Source: RUG11551 sp045586185
GTDB taxonomy: Bacteria; Planctomycetota; Planctomycetia; Pirellulales; Thermoguttaceae
NCBI GenBank assembly: GCA_045586185.1
Contig: JAZMZV010000233.1
Span: forward strand, 1 to 64,000
Length of the DNA: 64,000 bases
Reading direction: 5' to 3'
A model generated the notes under the pieces. The model was not told the origin of the DNA, made no database searches, and saw only the letters and a list, made by a program, of their open reading frames with translations. Within the stretch, counting starts at the first letter, position 1, and every line of letters begins with the position of its first letter. The position numbers and the translations under genes are program-made. Below, piece by piece: positions 17,539 through 25,796 of this stretch.

Positions 17539-18546
17539 ATGACTATCAATTGGAAACAAGGTCTGTTTGCTGCAGCGTTATTGCTGTCAGTTTCGTTGAT
17601 GATCGTTGGATGCAGCAAGAGTAAGACCGACAAGGCCGTTGCTGACAAATCGACAGGAGAAATTATTGGCGAAGAAATCGACGTAATCGAAGTCGTTCCG
17701 GCGCAAACGCCGAATGCAAAAACCAACGGAGCTGGAGAACAGAAAGCGCCGACAACCCCGGTTCAGCCATCCAACGACGCTCCGGCAATGACGCCGCCGA
17801 CCACAACGCCGACAGAAAACGCCCCGGCTCCGACGCCCACTCAAACCCCGGATTCTGCTACTGCCCCTGACTCCGCTCCCAGCAGTACAACAAGTTCTGT
17901 TACAGTTTCTACAACGTGCAGCGAAACAATGTACGCTGAAACAGAATCTGAATTGGATTTGGCAGACGTTATGGAACCGGACGCAGTTATAGAATCGGAA
18001 ACTACATGCTGTCATATCAGACGCGCGTTTTGTTCGTTGTCTTGCGCGCCTTGTACAGAAGCCTGTCAACCAGCCTGTCAAGCCGCTCCGGCTTGCGCGC
18101 CTGACCCTGTTTGCGCTCCTGAACCGACCTGTGCGCCCGCTCCTGCCTGCGCGCCGGTTTGCGAGCTGCAATGCGCGTCCTGCAGACCTCAGCCAAGATT
18201 TGTCTGTCGACCCTGCCGCACGTGTTGTCGAACGGAATGTCGCTGCCTGAGAACCTGTTCTGCCTGCAGCGCCGCATGTGAACCTGCCTGCGCTCCTGCT
18301 TGCGACTCCGCCTGTTCGAGCGCAAATGCGATGCGTTCTGACAGTTGGTCAAACGAGCAAGTCGCGCCGAATGATTCCATCCGGAATTCAACGCTGCCTG
18401 AACGCCGTCACAATTACAGCAAGACGACGGAATTGACAGATTCAAAAACGGATGCATCCGTTCAAAAGGCAAAGCCTTCTGCGGCTATTGGTTCCGATTC
18501 AACCAATCCGGAAACGCCTTCTATTGTTTTGCCGGAAGCAAAATAG
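17539..18546 (+). CDS. Cysteine-rich lipoprotein
   Basis: 335 residues from the ATG at 17539, chosen over an in-frame ATG at 17485 because AGAAAGG lies just before it and the product then begins with a normal lipoprotein signal. The lipobox is LMIVGC with the lipidated Cys at residue 25. A Pro/Thr/Ala-rich linker (about 50-125) leads to a segment with about 26 cysteines in some 105 residues (about 150-255), as ACxP and CxxC repeats such as CAPCTEACQPAC. A hydrophilic tail follows. No family is recognised. The cysteines could bind metal or form a disulfide-rich rod at the membrane. Confidence 0.8.
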   Translation: MTINWKQGLFAAALLLSVSLMIVGCSKSKTDKAVADKSTGEIIGEEIDVIEVVPAQTPNAKTNGAGEQKAPTTPVQPSNDAPAMTPPTTTPTENAPAPTPTQTPDSATAPDSAPSSTTSSVTVSTTCSETMYAETESELDLADVMEPDAVIESETTCCHIRRAFCSLSCAPCTEACQPACQAAPACAPDPVCAPEPTCAPAPACAPVCELQCASCRPQPRFVCRPCRTCCRTECRCLRTCSACSAACEPACAPACDSACSSANAMRSDSWSNEQVAPNDSIRNSTLPERRHNYSKTTELTDSKTDASVQKAKPSAAIGSDSTNPETPSIVLPEAK

Positions 18547-18562
18547 AAAGATTGATTATTCA

Positions 18563-18604
18563 TAAAAAAACAGGACGAATCATTAAGATTCGTCCTGTTA
18601 TTAT
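18563..18604. terminator. Strong bidirectional terminator
   Basis: AACAGGACGAATC (18569-18581) and GATTCGTCCTGTT (18587-18599) form a perfect 13-bp stem with a 5-base loop. It has an A run on the left and a T-rich stretch on the right. It separates the convergent lipoprotein and SHD1 genes. Confidence 0.9.
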
Positions 18605-18629
18605 TTGTAACGGTAGTTCATTTATTGAA

Positions 18630-19958
18630 TCACTGGGCGGCAACAGAGCTCATGTTCTGCATGATAATCATCTGATTGTTATTGGAAAGACGATCAAACG
18701 GAATGCGCATCATCGTTCCATCGGTCTTTTCCAGGCGAACAATGCCGGAGGAAGTCTTTTCAACAAAACGGGCTTCAATGGAATACTTTCCAGTGCTGTC
18801 AGTCCAGGTCTGGAAACCAAACAGATCGTCAATGTCGTCTTCAGCAGAGGGTTCAGCCTTTTCTTCAGCTTTCGGTTCTTCGGCTTTTTCTTCAGCCGGA
18901 GCAGCGTCGTCAGCATCGTCATTGAACAGGTCGGCAGCATCGTCATCGTCAGCGGCGGGGGCGTCGTCAGCAGCGTCATCAGCCGGGGCAGCGTCGTCAG
19001 CAGCCGGAGCGTCATCGCCAAACAGATCGTCAGCGTCGTCGGCGGCGGGAGCGTCGTCAGCAGCATCGTCAGCAGCCGGGGCGTCGTCTGCGTCATCAGC
19101 AGCCGGAGCATCATCTTCAACCGGAGCAGCGTCGTCAGCAGCCGGAGCGTCGTCGCCAAACAGATCGTCAGCGTCGTCGGCAGCGGGAGCGTCGTCAGCA
19201 GCGTCATCGGCAGCAGCCGGAGCGTCATCTTCAACCGGGGCGGCGTCTTCAGCTACCGGAGCGTCATCTTCAACCGGAGCAGCGTCTTCAGCAGCCGGTT
19301 CAGCGGGGGTTTCTTCAGCCGGTTCAGCTGGTTCAGCCGGGGTTTCTTCAGCGGGAACGTCAGCCGGAAGTTCTACGTCTTCAGCGTCTTCAGCGTCAGC
19401 CGCAGTTTCAGCTGGCTGTTCAGCCGGAGTAGAGGTTTCAGCCGGTTCAGCCGGGGTTTCTTCAGCCGGTTCAGCTGGTTCAGCCGGGGTTTCTTCAGCC
19501 GGGGCTGCATCGTCAGTAAGGGGAGTGGCGTCGTCAGCAGCTGGCGCAGCGTCGTCAGCAGCCGGTTCGGCGGGGGTTTCTTCAGCCGCTTCAGCCGGTT
19601 CAGCAGGGGTTTCTTCAGCCGGAGCAGCGTCAGCCGGAGCAGCGTCGGGCGCATCGGTTGCGTTGTCAACTGCATTGGCAGCGTCATCAATGTCCGGTAA
19701 AGCGCTATTTACATTGCTTTCTTCAGCCGGAGCTGCGCCCGTTTCAGTGGGAGCGTTATCCGTTTCAGCGGGATTTGCATCCTGAGCTGCGTTGCAAGCA
19801 GAACTGCAGGCAGGAACAGTCTGGGCGGGAGCGCAAGGAGCGCAGGCGGTTTCACAGCGATAACAACGGAAATTCCATGCGGCAAACGACGTGCTCGTCG
19901 TAAACATCATGATGGAAAACAGCGCTGCATAAACGCCAATAACACGAATCGTTTTCAT
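18630..19958 (-). CDS. Secreted acidic-repeat protein with C-terminal SHD1 domain
   Basis: 442 residues from the ATG at 19958, preferred over an upstream in-frame ATG (20006) because GGAGGA lies 8 bases before it and a signal peptide then begins the protein (cleavage near SFAA). A short Cys-rich segment follows (RCYRCETACAPCAP, about 30-55), then some 300 residues of Ala/Asp/Glu/Pro repeats (EETPAEPAE, DDAPAADDA, ADDLFGDDAP). The C-terminal 60 residues (FQTWTDSTGKYSIEARFV, PFDRLS) are an SHD1-type domain, common in planctomycete proteins. The repeats make a highly acidic disordered rod. Function is unknown. The repeat DNA produces long false open frames on both strands. Confidence 0.85.
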   Translation of the reverse strand: MKTIRVIGVYAALFSIMMFTTSTSFAAWNFRCYRCETACAPCAPAQTVPACSSACNAAQDANPAETDNAPTETGAAPAEESNVNSALPDIDDAANAVDNATDAPDAAPADAAPAEETPAEPAEAAEETPAEPAADDAAPAADDATPLTDDAAPAEETPAEPAEPAEETPAEPAETSTPAEQPAETAADAEDAEDVELPADVPAEETPAEPAEPAEETPAEPAAEDAAPVEDDAPVAEDAAPVEDDAPAAADDAADDAPAADDADDLFGDDAPAADDAAPVEDDAPAADDADDAPAADDAADDAPAADDADDLFGDDAPAADDAAPADDAADDAPAADDDDAADLFNDDADDAAPAEEKAEEPKAEEKAEPSAEDDIDDLFGFQTWTDSTGKYSIEARFVEKTSSGIVRLEKTDGTMMRIPFDRLSNNNQMIIMQNMSSVAAQ

Positions 19959-20434
19959 TACAAACTTCCTCCAAAATAATATTGGTAAAATAATTCTTAT
20001 TTCCAAAGCGGACCCAACAACTTTTCCCGCTTTACATTATCATTAAGATTAATCATTTTTGCGTATTTTGCAACGGGCTAAAAAAGTTTTTTTCAAAAAA
20101 ACAATAAAATTTTTTGAAGAAATGCTCTTTTATGCCAAATTTTTCCGGTATAAACAGGCGATTTTTATGATATTTAACATCGTATCCTGATTTAATTCGG
20201 AATAATCTTGCAAAACAATTTTTAATTTTATGGTTAAAAGCAGGTTATGGATACCTATTATCAACAACAAAGTTTCCCTTCTTGTATCAATTGTCTAACC
20301 TGGCCTTTTAGCCTGTATTATCTATACTGATACTTTAACACATTTTTACTAGATTGTTGATTATTTTGTAAAAAATTTTTAAAAAAGAAAAAATTTTCGT
20401 CAACGGTATCGATTGTACCGATTATGTTGCTTGA
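19959..20434. other. AT-rich intergenic region between SHD1 and DUF58 genes
   Basis: Both flanking genes are on the minus strand. The region is markedly AT-rich. It holds a weak hairpin near 20404-20420 that may end the DUF58 transcript, and must hold the SHD1 promoter, for which no clear boxes stand out. No coding sequence is supported. Confidence 0.5.
20404..20420 (-). terminator. Possible terminator of the first DUF58 gene
   Basis: CGGTA and TACCG form a short 5-bp stem; on the minus strand it is followed by a T-rich stretch. It lies just after the gene's stop codon. Confidence 0.35.
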
Positions 20435-21325
20435 TCAACGTCCTTTTCGTGACAACAAATATTTTGTCAACGCTTTGTCAAAAGGCATGTCTGTTGACAG
20501 AGGCACATAATCAATTCGCGCCTGAGAGCATTGCTGCATGTATTCTTCGCGAAATTCTTCGATCTCTTTTAGATACTCTTTTCGTACGCCGTCGGCATTC
20601 AGTCGAATAATTTCTCCTGTTTCCGGGTCAGTCATTTCGACGTCGCCGACAAAAGGAAAGTTTACTTCTGCCTGATCCATGATATGAAACAGAATGATAT
20701 CGTGTCCGGCATGACGCAAGCGATAGAGAGCCTGAAGAAGTTTTTCTTTATCGGTAAGCAAATCCGAAAAAATAATCAGAAGGCTTTTATGACGCAGCAT
20801 TGCCGCGGTTTGAATTAACGATTGCGCCAAATCCGTTTCGTTGTCTGGAGTTAAGCGCGTGAGCAAAGACAGTATCTGCGCCAGTTGACCGCGCTGTGAG
20901 CGCGGTTTAAGACACTGCTTGAGCTTTTCATCAAACGTAATCAGACCAACCGGGTCTTGCTGCGAAATCATCAGATATCCCAACGCCGCCGCCAGAGAAA
21001 TACAGTAATCAAATTTTGTTAACGTTCCTCCGCTGGAATAGCCCATTGATTTGCTGGAATCGACAATAAGCCACCCCGTGATATTAGTTTGCGCCTCAAA
21101 TTTTTTGATATAATATTTATCGGTCTTGGCGTACGCCAGCCAGTCGATATCGTCTGGGTCGTCGCCGGGCGCGTAACGTCGATGTTCGCTGAATTCTACA
21201 GAAAATCCCTGAAAAGGACTGGCGTGCAGACCCTGTAAAAATCCTTTAACGATAAATTTCGCTCGCAGATCCAAACGTTTGATCGTCTGGATAACGTCAG
21301 GTTTAAGATATTGTTCTGAATTCAT
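20435..21325 (-). CDS. DUF58 / vWA-like protein
   Basis: 296 residues, no signal peptide or membrane segment. The motif FSEHRRYAPGDDPDDIDWLAYAKT (residues about 45-68) is the DUF58 signature. DSSKSM near residues 88-93 is the start of a vWA-type metal-binding site. DUF58 proteins usually work with a MoxR AAA ATPase and membrane vWA proteins; none is adjacent here. Function is unknown, perhaps metal- or cofactor-linked assembly. The predicted promoter places transcription start at or next to the ATG, so the mRNA is probably leaderless. A second member lies at 47596-48528. Confidence 0.88.
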   Translation of the reverse strand: MNSEQYLKPDVIQTIKRLDLRAKFIVKGFLQGLHASPFQGFSVEFSEHRRYAPGDDPDDIDWLAYAKTDKYYIKKFEAQTNITGWLIVDSSKSMGYSSGGTLTKFDYCISLAAALGYLMISQQDPVGLITFDEKLKQCLKPRSQRGQLAQILSLLTRLTPDNETDLAQSLIQTAAMLRHKSLLIIFSDLLTDKEKLLQALYRLRHAGHDIILFHIMDQAEVNFPFVGDVEMTDPETGEIIRLNADGVRKEYLKEIEEFREEYMQQCSQARIDYVPLSTDMPFDKALTKYLLSRKGR

Positions 21326-21332
21326 TATTCTT

Positions 21333-21361
21333 ATTTTATCCTACAGAGCATTTTTTGACAA
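21333..21361 (-). promoter_or_regulatory. Promoter of the first DUF58 gene, predicted leaderless
   Basis: On the minus strand TTGTCA (21356-21361) and TAAAAT (21333-21338) are 17 bases apart. The -10 ends 7 bases before the ATG at 21325, so transcription should begin at about the start codon. No ribosome-binding motif is present. Confidence 0.65.
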
Positions 21362-21508
21362 GAGGAGTTTTGAACAGACAAAAAAGTCCGCGCATTTGCT
21401 CAATCGTTTTTTTGACAGTCTGTATTAATTATATATTGCTCTTGTACCAATCGTCATATTATGGTAAAATACCGCAGATTGACACGGATGCAATCTTTTA
21501 AAAAAACG

Positions 21509-21537
21509 GTTACACAAACCGTAATAAATGCTATACT
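21509..21537 (+). promoter_or_regulatory. Promoter of kdsD, predicted leaderless
   Basis: GTTACA (21509-21514) and TATACT (21532-21537) are 17 bases apart and the -10 is extended by TG-C. Only 6 bases separate the -10 from the ATG at 21544. A further TGGTAAAAT upstream could give a leadered transcript as an alternative. Confidence 0.6.
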
Positions 21538-21543
21538 AATATT

Positions 21544-22641
21544 ATGGAATCAAATACTCAAGACTTTTCTGACGAACGGCTTTTGAATGTTGGACGCCGA
21601 ATCCTGAAAGACGAGTCGACGGCGCTGACGCAAATGGCGCAGCGGCTGGACGACAGCTTTTGTCAGGCGATTTCTCTCATAGATCAATGCGTTGGCAACG
21701 TTTTGGTCTGTGGCATGGGAAAAGCGGGTCTTGTCGGTCAAAAGGTCATGGCGACAATGGGGTCGCTGGGAATAAGAAGTCATTTTTTGCATCCGGCTGA
21801 AGCAGTTCACGGCGATTTAGGACGAGTTCGTTCCGACGACTGTATGCTCATGTTTTCGCAAAGCGGCGAAACGGAAGAGATAACGCGTCTTTTACCCGCT
21901 TTGAAAGAAATGGGCGTTCCGATTATTGCCGTTACTGGCGCTGCCGACAGTACTTTAGCTCGCAGCGCTACGGTGGTGCTTGACCTCCACTCTCCTCAAG
22001 AGGCGTGTCCGATGGGCTTGGCGCCCAGCACAAGCACAACCATGATGTTGGCGCTGGGAGACGCTCTGGCTTTGACGTTAAGCGCCAAGCGGCATTTCTC
22101 GCCTGTTGATTTTGCAAAGAATCATCCTGCCGGGTCGCTGGGTAAGGCGCTGAGCAAAGTTGATTCCATTATGCGGCCTCTGGATCGCTGTCGATTGGCA
22201 AACGATTCACTGAGCATTCGTCAGGTTTTTGTCGATACGATGCTGCCGGGACGTCGAACGGGAGCGATTATGCTTGTCAACGGCGAAGGCGCGCTGACCG
22301 GCGTCTTTACAGACTCCGACCTGGCGCGATTGTTTGAACAGGGAGAAGTTCCATTGGACGAACCGATTTCTTCGTACATGACAAAGCGGCCGTGGGCTGT
22401 TCGTTCAGAGTCGATGGCGATGGACGCGATTGATTTGATGTCGGAACGAAAAATCAGCGAATTGCCGGTTATTGACCTTTCAGGGCGGCCGGTGGGGCTG
22501 GTCGACATCACAGACGTCCCCGGATTCTTCTCAAAGATGTACTGCGTCAAATCCCAAAACGTTTCAAACGTTCAGGCGCAGGATGATTCGCCAAACCTGC
22601 TTATTAAGCTTTATGTTCCGCAAAAAAAGGAATCCGCGTAA
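21544..22641 (+). CDS. kdsD: D-arabinose-5-phosphate isomerase (KdsD/KpsF family)
   Basis: 365 residues, slightly longer than the usual 320-330 because of a C-terminal tail. It converts ribulose 5-phosphate to arabinose 5-phosphate, the first step to Kdo for lipopolysaccharide. The SIS domain (about 35-170) has VCGMGKAGLVGQK and the SQSGETEE phosphosugar motif. HPAGSLGK links to two CBS domains (about 205-262 and 272-332). The downstream LptC-like gene, 53 bases away, fits a lipopolysaccharide pathway unit. It starts from a probably leaderless transcript. Confidence 0.93.
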   Translation: MESNTQDFSDERLLNVGRRILKDESTALTQMAQRLDDSFCQAISLIDQCVGNVLVCGMGKAGLVGQKVMATMGSLGIRSHFLHPAEAVHGDLGRVRSDDCMLMFSQSGETEEITRLLPALKEMGVPIIAVTGAADSTLARSATVVLDLHSPQEACPMGLAPSTSTTMMLALGDALALTLSAKRHFSPVDFAKNHPAGSLGKALSKVDSIMRPLDRCRLANDSLSIRQVFVDTMLPGRRTGAIMLVNGEGALTGVFTDSDLARLFEQGEVPLDEPISSYMTKRPWAVRSESMAMDAIDLMSERKISELPVIDLSGRPVGLVDITDVPGFFSKMYCVKSQNVSNVQAQDDSPNLLIKLYVPQKKESA

Positions 22642-22694
22642 CCAGACAACGCTGATTGTTTTAAGGAAATAACCCTTTTCCCGCCTGAAAGCAA

Positions 22695-25600
22695 ATGAAA
22701 AAAGCCACCAGGATTCTGACGACAATTCTTGTATTATCCATTGTAACGGTTTTATACAGTTTTTTCATTGCGCCAATTCTTGAACCCGATTCAAAATATC
22801 AGAAGGAAGATCAGACTCGTAATGTCCCAGATCTGTCAAAGCGCCAGATTATGTCTCTGTTTCAGCCAAACGACTGGGAAAATTTCAGTTACAGGCAACT
22901 CAATTATAATAATTATCATTTCTTTATTGGAGACTATAAAGTAATAAACTCTGATACAATTCAAATCAATAAATGCACCGTTGTCATTGCCAATGCAGAT
23001 AAACCGAGTAATGCGATTATAATTCGATGTTTGGGAGATATTACAATAACTCTTGAAAAGCCGGTTTCTCACGGTCTGGACGACAATCGCATTTTGAACG
23101 GCACAATAACTGATGAAATTCAGGTTATAAGCAAAGGCGACGACGAAACGCTGAGCGTGAAAACGCGCGATTTCAGTATTGATCGAGATCTCATTTCGAC
23201 CAACGCCAACGTTTATTTTAAATATGGTCGAACTCAGGGCATCGGCTCGGGAATGAAGATTCAGCTTATCAATCAGGGACTGTTGGATTCGCAGAGTTAC
23301 AATGGAGAGTCCGGCTTCATCTCACAAATAGTTGAAAATGTTACATTGGAAAAACTGCAGCGCCTGACAATTGTTCCTCCGACTAAAAAAGAATCGAACG
23401 GACAGAACGATAAAACCAATCTGTTAAACGCGCCAATAGAACTGCACTGCGACGGCGAGTTCTCATTTAACGCTCTGGACAAATGCGCATCTTTTGAACA
23501 AAACGTATCCCTGATTCAGATGGCTTCAAACAAAGCGCCCAACTCCATTCGCTGCCAGTTTCTGAACTTATTTTTTTCGTCAATGACCCCCAGCGATTCC
23601 GATCGGCAAAAGAACGACGAATCTTCCCAAAATGATACAGAAGCGTCTTTAGACGAGTGGAATTTACAGCTCGTAAGACTTGAAGCGTCAGGTCCGCTGG
23701 TCGTTGTTGAAGCGCCGGAATACGAAACGAAAATTCACGCGGGCAGGCTCACGGTCAATCTCTCTCCGCTCAGCTTTGAACTCGATTCCGCAAATCGCCA
23801 GTGCGAGATTCATTATAAAAACAATATTGTTTCGGCTCAAAATCTGATTTATTTCGTCGGAGAAAACGGAGCGCTGGGGACGCTGGAATGCAATTGCCCG
23901 GGCTGGATTAGTTCTCAACTGGAACAGAACGGCAAACAGATTCGCGCCAGATGGTCAGATCGCCTTCATTTGGAGCCGGATCAGAACGATCCAATGGAAA
24001 GCATCGTTTCGCTTCAGGGCGGCGCATGGCTGGAAATGGAAAACAACAAGGTGTCGGAGGCTGCGATTTCAGCTGACGACATTTTCTTCTGGCTGACCAA
24101 AAAGGCGAAGTCGTCACAATCAAACGGTTTTGAAGAAATGACGTTGTCGCGAATGCAGGCGAAAAACAACGTCATTATGAAATCAAAGCCGATTACCGCA
24201 AAGGTGAAGACCCTGCAGCTCTGGTTTGACGGTTCAGACATTCAAGAGAAAGCAGACGTAAAAAAAGCGGCGTTAGAAGCCGCAAACTCTCCGGCGTCGC
24301 AATTGGAAAATAGCGAGGACTCCTCATTCCTCATTTCGAATTCCCAATTAAACAACTCTTACGCCGTTACCGGCGATCTGCTGCAGGGAAAGATTCTTCT
24401 CGGGCAGGCGTCATTTCAAATCAGCGAATTGATTCTAAAAGACAACGTTCGAATCGTCCAAAATGGGGATGCCAACAGCAAGCTGGAAATGAGCGGTTCT
24501 CTGATTCAGGCGTTCAATATTACTCACCCATCGGCAACGGCGTCCTTAATCGGGCAGCCGGCAAAAATTCGATACAACAACGCATTATTAACCGGGACAG
24601 CTATTAATATCAACCGAGGAACAAGCCGAATCTGGATTGATTCCGGCGGCAAAGCGGAGTTTTCAGGCAGCGCGGAACAGGGCGCTGGAGACGGCAATTC
24701 ATCCGTCATGGAAGCCAAGATCAACTGGACAAACAGCATGGATTTCCAAAACGATACGCTGACCTTTACAGGGTCTGTAACATTGGAACATGGCGCTCAG
24801 TTCGCCCAGTGTGATGCGTTATCTATTGTTCTGAACAAAAAGGTTGACTTCCAAAACCTCTCGTCAGAAGATCAAAAAACGCTTGACGTCCGATTCGTTG
24901 TACTCAACAATTCCGTCACGCTGGAAAACGTTACCGCAGAAAACGGCGTTACCGTTGCAATGGACTGCCTGACAGCCTCGAAGATGACGATCGACATGAA
25001 AAAACAGACGTTTGTCGCCGAAGGCCCCGGCAGCGCCTTGACGCAGCGGAAATTTGCCGGCGAAGCGCAGGAAGGCGATTCAGGAAACAGCGAGCAGAGC
25101 GCAGAGAATAGCAATACGGCGGAGGCGAATTCAATGCCGCTAGCCAATTCTCTGCTACCTTCGCCCCATTCCCTGATGAATTTGAACGTCGATTTCCAGA
25201 AACGTCTTGAAGGTTCTTTTGACACGCGATCGCTCCAGACGTTTACTTTTTCCGGGTACGTTCAGACGGTTTACTACCCAATTGATAAAATCGGAAAACG
25301 GATTAAAACCACGCGTATTTCGGATCTGCCGCCGCAGGCGTTTACGCTCAAATGCAACCAGATGGAAATTCAGGCGGAACTGGAAAGCGTTAAGCAAGAG
25401 TTGGCAGGCGGCAGCGAAGGATCTGCAAAGCAGTCAACGGGAGCGGATGCTGAATCACACTCGAACGCTCGGATGCGCAATTCCAGTTTTATCGCTTCCG
25501 GCGGCGTTAAGTTAGAGGGCTTGAATTACAATGCAGACGCTGATAGAATTACCTTTGAAGGAAAAAGAGGAATGATGACCCTCGAGGGCGCCGATTCAAA

Positions 25601-25745
25601 ACCCGTCAAACTGTTTTACCAAAAAGTTCTTGGCGGCCGTTACAATCAGGCTACAAGCTCCACCATTTATTACAACACGCAAACAGGCGCCGTTAAAGGC
25701 GAAGGCATCCAGGATTTTTCTCTCTTCCTCTCGCCAAAACAATAA
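22695..25745 (+). CDS. Large membrane-anchored periplasmic protein, LptC/LptA-like
   Basis: 1016 residues. One N-terminal membrane anchor (about 5-28) is followed by a long beta-rich periplasmic body, with repeated short strands such as LTVNLSPLSFELD, GKAEFSGSAEQG and GGVKLEGLNYNADADRITFEG. These resemble the beta-jellyroll OstA/LptA/LptC fold that carries lipopolysaccharide across the periplasm. The place after kdsD supports this role. E. coli LptC and LptA are each under 200 residues, so this would be a greatly extended form; direct homology is not certain. Two stretches (24301-24349 and 25101-25155) carry repeat-like inserts in frame. Confidence 0.6.
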   Translation: MKKATRILTTILVLSIVTVLYSFFIAPILEPDSKYQKEDQTRNVPDLSKRQIMSLFQPNDWENFSYRQLNYNNYHFFIGDYKVINSDTIQINKCTVVIANADKPSNAIIIRCLGDITITLEKPVSHGLDDNRILNGTITDEIQVISKGDDETLSVKTRDFSIDRDLISTNANVYFKYGRTQGIGSGMKIQLINQGLLDSQSYNGESGFISQIVENVTLEKLQRLTIVPPTKKESNGQNDKTNLLNAPIELHCDGEFSFNALDKCASFEQNVSLIQMASNKAPNSIRCQFLNLFFSSMTPSDSDRQKNDESSQNDTEASLDEWNLQLVRLEASGPLVVVEAPEYETKIHAGRLTVNLSPLSFELDSANRQCEIHYKNNIVSAQNLIYFVGENGALGTLECNCPGWISSQLEQNGKQIRARWSDRLHLEPDQNDPMESIVSLQGGAWLEMENNKVSEAAISADDIFFWLTKKAKSSQSNGFEEMTLSRMQAKNNVIMKSKPITAKVKTLQLWFDGSDIQEKADVKKAALEAANSPASQLENSEDSSFLISNSQLNNSYAVTGDLLQGKILLGQASFQISELILKDNVRIVQNGDANSKLEMSGSLIQAFNITHPSATASLIGQPAKIRYNNALLTGTAININRGTSRIWIDSGGKAEFSGSAEQGAGDGNSSVMEAKINWTNSMDFQNDTLTFTGSVTLEHGAQFAQCDALSIVLNKKVDFQNLSSEDQKTLDVRFVVLNNSVTLENVTAENGVTVAMDCLTASKMTIDMKKQTFVAEGPGSALTQRKFAGEAQEGDSGNSEQSAENSNTAEANSMPLANSLLPSPHSLMNLNVDFQKRLEGSFDTRSLQTFTFSGYVQTVYYPIDKIGKRIKTTRISDLPPQAFTLKCNQMEIQAELESVKQELAGGSEGSAKQSTGADAESHSNARMRNSSFIASGGVKLEGLNYNADADRITFEGKRGMMTLEGADSKPVKLFYQKVLGGRYNQATSSTIYYNTQTGAVKGEGIQDFSLFLSPKQ
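24301..24349. repeat. In-frame repeat insert in the LptC-like gene (element R17)
   Basis: AATTGGAAAA on the left faces TTCCCAATT on the right, with CCTCATT heptamer units between. The composition matches right arms of the intergenic elements. The reading frame is kept open. Confidence 0.45.
25101..25155. repeat. In-frame inverted repeat in the LptC-like gene (element R18)
   Basis: GCAGAGAAT (25101-25109) pairs perfectly with ATTCTCTGC (25147-25155) around a core containing GGCGGAGGCGAATT. It encodes a low-complexity Ser/Asn/Glu stretch. Confidence 0.45.
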
Positions 25746-25796
25746 ATTTATGGGAAGTCCGCGCATTCTCTAAATATTTGAATACAATTAATAATT

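Noticed and set aside
18676..19785. Open frame of Ser/Ala/Gly repeats (SSAAGASS) opposite the SHD1 gene
   Set aside because: It is the reverse frame of the acidic Ala/Asp repeats; the minus-strand gene has a strong ribosome-binding site, a signal peptide and a known C-terminal domain.
21384..25767. Shared 13-mer AAGTCCGCGCATT at 21384-21396 and 25755-25767
   Set aside because: In a 64-kb window many 13-base matches are expected by chance, and the surrounding bases do not match.
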